Notes under the pieces: model-generated | Told to the model about the DNA's origin: nothing | What the model saw: the letters and a program-made list of their open reading frames with translations, nothing else | Database searches by the model: none | Program-made: the position numbers and the translations under genes | Shown here: one piece after another, positions 59,713 through 64,000 of the stretch | Numbering within the stretch: the first letter of the stretch is position 1 | Layout of the letters: the number at the start of each line of letters is the position of its first letter | DNA from: an uncultured Clostridia bacterium | Lineage (GTDB): Bacteria; Bacillota; Clostridia; Oscillospirales; Ruminococcaceae | Length of the DNA: 64,000 nt | Assembly: GCA_947624675.1 (NCBI GenBank) | Contig: CANQLI010000009.1 | Span: forward strand, 26,000-89,999 | Reading direction: 5' to 3'

Positions 59713-61593
59713 ATGTTAAAAAAACTTTTGGCTATTGTAACGGCTGCTTCTATTGCGGTCGGTACTTGTGCATTTTCTGTATTTGCTGAGGACACACCGG
59801 CTGCTGCGACCTCCGGCAAGTGCGGTGAAGAGGTAACTTGGAGCTTTGATGAATCAACAGGCGTACTAACCATCTCCGGCACAGGGGATATGTATACTAG
59901 CTATACTCCTGTTGATCAGTGGGAATATTATCCGCTTAGAGAAAGTGTTAAGGAGGTAGTTGTTGAGGAAGGTGTAACATCAATTGCTAGTTCGGCATTT
60001 GGACAGCGTGAATATTCTCAACCGTCTGCATATCCGAATCTATCTAAGCTTTCATTACCTTCGTCAGTTAAAAGTATTGGAAGTTTTGCTTTTGAAAAAG
60101 CAGGCTTAACTAGTATAGAATTCTCTGAGGGACTTGAATCTATAGGCGAGGATGCTTTTAGCTATACAACAAAGTTAACAAGCATTGATCTGCCAGAAGG
60201 GCTTAAAACTATAGGTCCAAGTGCATTTACAAACTCTTCATTAACAGGAGATTTGATTTTACCTCAATCATTAAATGATATAGGTCAGGATTCATTTCAA
60301 TTTACTGATATTACATCAGTTAATCTACATGAGGGAATGTCGTTAGGCGGCTGTGCTTTTGCATATTGTAATAGTTTAAAAGAAGTGATTATACCGAAGA
60401 ATTTAATTTATCCTGGGCGACGTGAAATCAACATGGTTCGTTCAAACAAAGCATTTATAGAATGCAAAGGGCTTGAGAGGGTTACTATTTTAGGTGGGGG
60501 AACAGTTAAAATTCCTCTTGGCGGTGGTGATAAGGAAAACGGCCTTGCAAGAGAAATGTTCAGAGGCTGCTCATCACTTAAAGAGATAATAATCAAAGCT
60601 GATGATATAAGCTATGTTGAAGCGTATGATATTAAATCTGCTGGCGGTGATATTCTAGGCACTTTTGATATAACAAACAACCCGATATTCTATATCTACA
60701 AAGGCAGTACAACGGAATCGACTCTTATAAATGCAGGCTATCTTACCAATACAAATGTTGTGTATATTGCCAACAAGTCTGTATTAGAGGAAGCTGTAAA
60801 GTCAACTGAGGATATGAATGTAAGTCAGTATACCACTGAATCTGTTGATGCCCTTAATAAGGCAATTGAGGATGGAAAATCGGTTATTGAAGACGAAGGG
60901 GCGAGTCAAGAGAAAGCTGACAATGCTGTAAAAGCTATCAAGGACGCTATTGACGGACTTAAGTATCCCCCTGCTGATTACACTGCGGTAGATGAAGCAA
61001 TAGCAAAAGTACCTGATGATCTGAGCATTTATACTAACGAAACAGCAAAGGCGGTCACAGCGGCAGTTGAAGCGGTTGACAGGACAAAGGATATCACCGA
61101 ACAGGAGATAGTTGACAGATACGCAAAGGCAATAGAGGACGCAGTTGCGGCACTTGAGCTAAAGCCTTTAGGATCTGTCAGCGGAACAGTAAAAGCACCG
61201 GAAGCTAATAATATAACAGTAGAAGTATCTACTGATGGTGGGGTTGTTTATACGACCGGGGTTGCTAATGGTGAGTTTACAATTCCTGAGTTGGAAAGCG
61301 GTGATTATGAAATAACCTTTACAGCGGAAAACTGTGCTTCAAGGAGCTACAATATAACTGTAGAAGATGGAAATGTTGAGCTTAGTGCAGAAATACATCT
61401 TTACGGAGATATAAACGGCGACGGAAAAATCACAACGACAGATGTAGGATTGGCAAACGCACATGCGAAAGGAATAAAAACTCTTGACGGATATGAATTG
61501 ACCGTATCAGATGTATCAAAAGACGGTAAAGTTACTACAGCTGATGCAGGAGCAATAAATTCGCACGCACAGGGTGTTAGAACCTTGTGGTAA
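59713..61593 (+). CDS. Secreted BspA-type leucine-rich protein with type I dockerin
   Basis: 626 residues. A signal peptide (1-26, ending FSVFAED) precedes a region opening CGEEVTWSFDESTGVLTISGTG, then BspA/LRR_5 repeats (about 70-310, such as KSIGSFAFEKAGLTSIEFSEGLESIGEDAF). Two helical FIVAR-like units follow (about 355-490), then a carboxypeptidase-regulatory-like beta domain (about 490-555). A C-terminal dockerin has duplicated calcium loops GDINGDGKITTTDVGLANAH and DVSKDGKVTTADAGAINSH. The dockerin should plug the protein into a cohesin scaffold on the cell surface. The start at 59713 follows AAGGTGAT. Confidence 0.92.
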   Translation: MLKKLLAIVTAASIAVGTCAFSVFAEDTPAAATSGKCGEEVTWSFDESTGVLTISGTGDMYTSYTPVDQWEYYPLRESVKEVVVEEGVTSIASSAFGQREYSQPSAYPNLSKLSLPSSVKSIGSFAFEKAGLTSIEFSEGLESIGEDAFSYTTKLTSIDLPEGLKTIGPSAFTNSSLTGDLILPQSLNDIGQDSFQFTDITSVNLHEGMSLGGCAFAYCNSLKEVIIPKNLIYPGRREINMVRSNKAFIECKGLERVTILGGGTVKIPLGGGDKENGLAREMFRGCSSLKEIIIKADDISYVEAYDIKSAGGDILGTFDITNNPIFYIYKGSTTESTLINAGYLTNTNVVYIANKSVLEEAVKSTEDMNVSQYTTESVDALNKAIEDGKSVIEDEGASQEKADNAVKAIKDAIDGLKYPPADYTAVDEAIAKVPDDLSIYTNETAKAVTAAVEAVDRTKDITEQEIVDRYAKAIEDAVAALELKPLGSVSGTVKAPEANNITVEVSTDGGVVYTTGVANGEFTIPELESGDYEITFTAENCASRSYNITVEDGNVELSAEIHLYGDINGDGKITTTDVGLANAHAKGIKTLDGYELTVSDVSKDGKVTTADAGAINSHAQGVRTLW

Positions 61594-61667
61594 AAAACAT
61601 TGGTGATATTAGATTTAATATACACGAACAAACCGAATACATAAAAATTATTTAGGAGGAAAAAATT

Positions 61668-64000
61668 ATGAAATCGAAAAAATTTTTAAAGCGATTAACT
61701 GCATTAGCAACAAGTGCAGTTATGATCGCTTCATGTGTAACAACAACATCTTTATTCGCGTCAGCTGCTGAAAATTCTTGGGAATTAAGCGACACCGTAA
61801 CTGCAACATTAAAGGATGGGGTTCTTACTATTAGTGGAACAGGAGAAATGCCTGATGTTGCATCTATAAACGGTCAGCCGTGGAATAGTGAAGTAAATAA
61901 CATAACAGAAGTAATTATTGAGGACGGTATAACATCTGTTGGCAGAATGTGCTTCCCCAATCATAAAAAATTAAATAAAGTAACTATTGGTAAAGATGTT
62001 ACATCTTTGGGCTTTGCAGCATTCGGAAATAACAATCAAATTCCTCTTGATATAGATATTAAAGGTACAATTACTTCGTGCGAAACAAATACTTTCCAAA
62101 TGTTTGCGGGAATGATTACAGTTCATAATCAGGAAACTTATGATTTACTTAAGCTTAGAAATGTACAAGAAGATCATTTAACTCTAGATGCAGAAATTAT
62201 TCCACAACCAGATGATGACAAAGTATGGGAATTAAGCGACACCGTAACTGCAACATTAAAGGATGGGGTTCTTACTATTAGTGGAACAGGAGAAATGCCT
62301 GATTTAACTAGCAAGAGTGCTCAACTATGGAAAGAAGAAAAAGAAAATATAAAAGAAGTAATTATTGAGGAAGGTATAACAAAGATCGGAAGGTATTGCT
62401 TTGCTAATCATACAAACTTAGAAAAAGTAACTGTAGCTGAAAGCGTTGAAATAATTGGTGAGCAAGCATTTGACGGCTGTATTTCAGAAAATCTTGAAAT
62501 AGATATTAAAGGTATAATAACAAGTAATTGCGGTCAAAAAACTTTCCAGGGACTTACAGGAAAGGTAATAGTTCATAATAAAGCAACATATGACTACCTT
62601 TTAAGTAGGTGTGGAAAATATAGTATTAATGAGAATACTTTGGTTTTAAAAGAAGAAGTAACAAAGGAGAAGTTACAAGAGGCTATTGAAAAAGTCAAAG
62701 ATAACTATCCCGAGTGGTATTATACAGAGAATTCGTATAAGGCTTTAAAGGATATAATAACGACAGCAGAAGCAGTTTATGAAAAAGACGGTGCAACAGA
62801 TGATGATATATCAAATGCTATTAATTCATTAATTAGTATTGATACTGGAATTTTACTGAGGCTGGAATCAAAAATCAAAAAGGCAATAGACGAGGCAAGT
62901 AGAATAACAGAATCAGATTATACACCATCGTCATATGCTACACTTAAAGATGCAATTTCAAAAGCTCAGGTAGTAGCAGATAGGGGAGCAAAAACAAGTG
63001 TAAACACTTCAGGAGCAACAGAAAATGAAGTAACTGAGGCAATAGAATCCATTAACGCAGCAAAAGAAAAACTTGAATCAGCTGTTAACTATACAGAGTA
63101 TGAAAAAGCAAAGCAAGCAGTTAAAGATTTTCTTGACGCCAATGCAAAAGAAACAGTATATACCACAGGTTCACTTGAGTATATACAAAGGGTGTATGAT
63201 TATCAGGTATCTCGTATAGAAGAAAACGGTGAATACAAAAAATTAGTAGGTCAGGCTACAATAGATAATGTAACCGATGTTTTGAAAAATATAATTGACC
63301 CGTCAAGTGATTCCTTAGTTTTAAAGGGCGATGTAACAAACCTCTCAGCATTGGTAGAGGGATGCAAGGATCTAATTGAGAGCGATTACACATCGGATTC
63401 CTGGAAGACATTCACCACAGCTAAGGAAACAGCTGAAGCTTTGGTAAATGATTCGAATAATGCGGGAGTAGACGCTATCGCAGCAGCAGAAGAAGCTTTG
63501 CAAAAGGCTATTGATACAATAGTTATCAATTACAGCAACAGCACCGGAGATGAAGTACCTCCGATAGGATATATCCAGAAAAACGGAGCAACGTTTGTTA
63601 TGGACAAGGGAACCGCAAATGATGAACTCGCAGGAACAGCAAAAGTAAGAATAGTATTTGACTGTGCAGCAGATGTAAGCTTTAATCCTTATGCAGCAAT
63701 TGAGATCAAGGCAGTAGTAGCAGGAGTAGAAAGCTATGAAAAGTTTGCGGGAACAGACGGTACAGAAACAAGCGGAACAAAGAACTGGATCGTAGAACTG
63801 GCACTAACAAATGCGATAGCAAGTGGAAACAGCTATGAGATAAGTGGATTCACATATGCATGGAATAATGCATCGGATTATGTGTATGCAATCACAAAGC
63901 TTGAATACCTTGACGCAGAAGGAAATGTATTAAAGACAGTAAGCAAAGCAAACGACACTGAAAAGCTTGATGACTTTAATGAGGCAGTAGCAAACGCAAA
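61668..64000 (+). CDS. Large secreted leucine-rich/FIVAR-like protein, 3' end beyond the window
   Basis: An open frame of over 775 codons that runs off the right edge. The signal peptide (1-33, ...TTTSLFASAAE) is followed by two BspA-type modules, each beginning WELSDTVTATLKDGVLTISG (residues about 38 and 187). Their first 78 bp are identical at DNA level (61779-61856 and 62226-62303). Helical repeats with FIVAR character follow (LQEAIEKVKDNYPEWYYTENSY; IDEASRITESDYTPSSYATL; CKDLIESDYTSDSWKTF), then a beta-rich domain (from about 625). TTTAGGAGGAAAAAATT precedes the start. A dockerin would be expected further downstream. Confidence 0.88.
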   Translation, partial: MKSKKFLKRLTALATSAVMIASCVTTTSLFASAAENSWELSDTVTATLKDGVLTISGTGEMPDVASINGQPWNSEVNNITEVIIEDGITSVGRMCFPNHKKLNKVTIGKDVTSLGFAAFGNNNQIPLDIDIKGTITSCETNTFQMFAGMITVHNQETYDLLKLRNVQEDHLTLDAEIIPQPDDDKVWELSDTVTATLKDGVLTISGTGEMPDLTSKSAQLWKEEKENIKEVIIEEGITKIGRYCFANHTNLEKVTVAESVEIIGEQAFDGCISENLEIDIKGIITSNCGQKTFQGLTGKVIVHNKATYDYLLSRCGKYSINENTLVLKEEVTKEKLQEAIEKVKDNYPEWYYTENSYKALKDIITTAEAVYEKDGATDDDISNAINSLISIDTGILLRLESKIKKAIDEASRITESDYTPSSYATLKDAISKAQVVADRGAKTSVNTSGATENEVTEAIESINAAKEKLESAVNYTEYEKAKQAVKDFLDANAKETVYTTGSLEYIQRVYDYQVSRIEENGEYKKLVGQATIDNVTDVLKNIIDPSSDSLVLKGDVTNLSALVEGCKDLIESDYTSDSWKTFTTAKETAEALVNDSNNAGVDAIAAAEEALQKAIDTIVINYSNSTGDEVPPIGYIQKNGATFVMDKGTANDELAGTAKVRIVFDCAADVSFNPYAAIEIKAVVAGVESYEKFAGTDGTETSGTKNWIVELALTNAIASGNSYEISGFTYAWNNASDYVYAITKLEYLDAEGNVLKTVSKANDTEKLDDFNEAVANA

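Overview
The window looks like a chromosomal segment of an anaerobic, spore-forming, fibre-degrading Firmicute of the Ruminococcaceae/Oscillospiraceae kind. This is inferred from: an alpha/beta small acid-soluble spore protein, anaerobic ribonucleotide reductase (NrdD/NrdG), the hydrogenase maturase HydE, IreB, two T-box leaders, a lysine riboswitch, GH127 and GH26-like glycosidases, and a secreted leucine-rich protein ending in a type I dockerin (the cellulosome/amylosome module typical of Ruminococcus). The species cannot be fixed from the sequence alone.

Layout. 1-380: lysine riboswitch with its promoter (leftward) and copy 1 of a dispersed repeat. 381-7176: rightward run queA, PAS protein, tgt, mntP, HAD phosphatase, XRE-cupin regulator, acyl-CoA ligase, small membrane protein. 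7383-7599: leftward tRNA-Tyr and tRNA-Thr. 7655-14421: an integrated filamentous phage (inovirus). 14406-19901: leftward ireB, a PMT-like membrane protein and pheS-pheT, behind a Phe T-box (19937-20215). 20411-25100: patchy region with a spore protein, zinc ribbon, Cas3 fragment, cyclophilin, amidohydrolase, an orphan fumarase alpha subunit and a beheaded ABC-2 permease. 25113-31736: rplM-rpsI, ttcA, a metal-sensing ArsR regulator with its P-type ATPase, and mnmA-hydE. 31821-39598: DUF2798 protein, GH127, DUF3737, MalY-type aminotransferase, beta-lactamase-like lipoprotein, GH26-like protein. 39634-40347: tRNA-Pro, -Arg, -Ser. 40356-49627: metallophosphoesterase, NlpC/P60 hydrolase, leuA with a Leu T-box, ClpC-like ATPase, a tiny Cys-rich protein, galE, DtxR-like regulator. 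49714-57002: PepSY protein, IS110 remnant with a possible bridge-RNA region, tRNA-Leu, Crp/Fnr regulator, nrdD-nrdG-dut, EamA transporter. 57148-64000: LytTR response regulator and AgrC-like kinase behind a promoter enclosed by inverted recombination-site-like repeats, then two secreted leucine-rich proteins.

Two systems stand out. First, the inovirus keeps the gene order of Ff phages (ssDNA-binding protein, small coat proteins, major coat, adsorption protein, pVI-like protein, Zot/pI ATPase, then Rep) but carries an IS30-family transposase. It is bounded by 35-bp imperfect terminal inverted repeats (26/35), each abutting an identical 16-bp direct repeat that is the U-tract of the ireB terminator. 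That is the anatomy of a transposon whose cargo is a filamentous phage. Its adsorption-protein frame is split by one in-frame TGA. Second, the promoter of the LytTR two-component system lies between two 27-bp inverted repeats with identical asymmetric 7-bp centres, as expected of a tyrosine-recombinase invertible promoter. The adjacent dockerin protein gene has a tandem CATTCAGGG repeat just upstream of its -35, which would fit a LytTR activator site. Together these suggest a phase-variable switch driving a surface protein.
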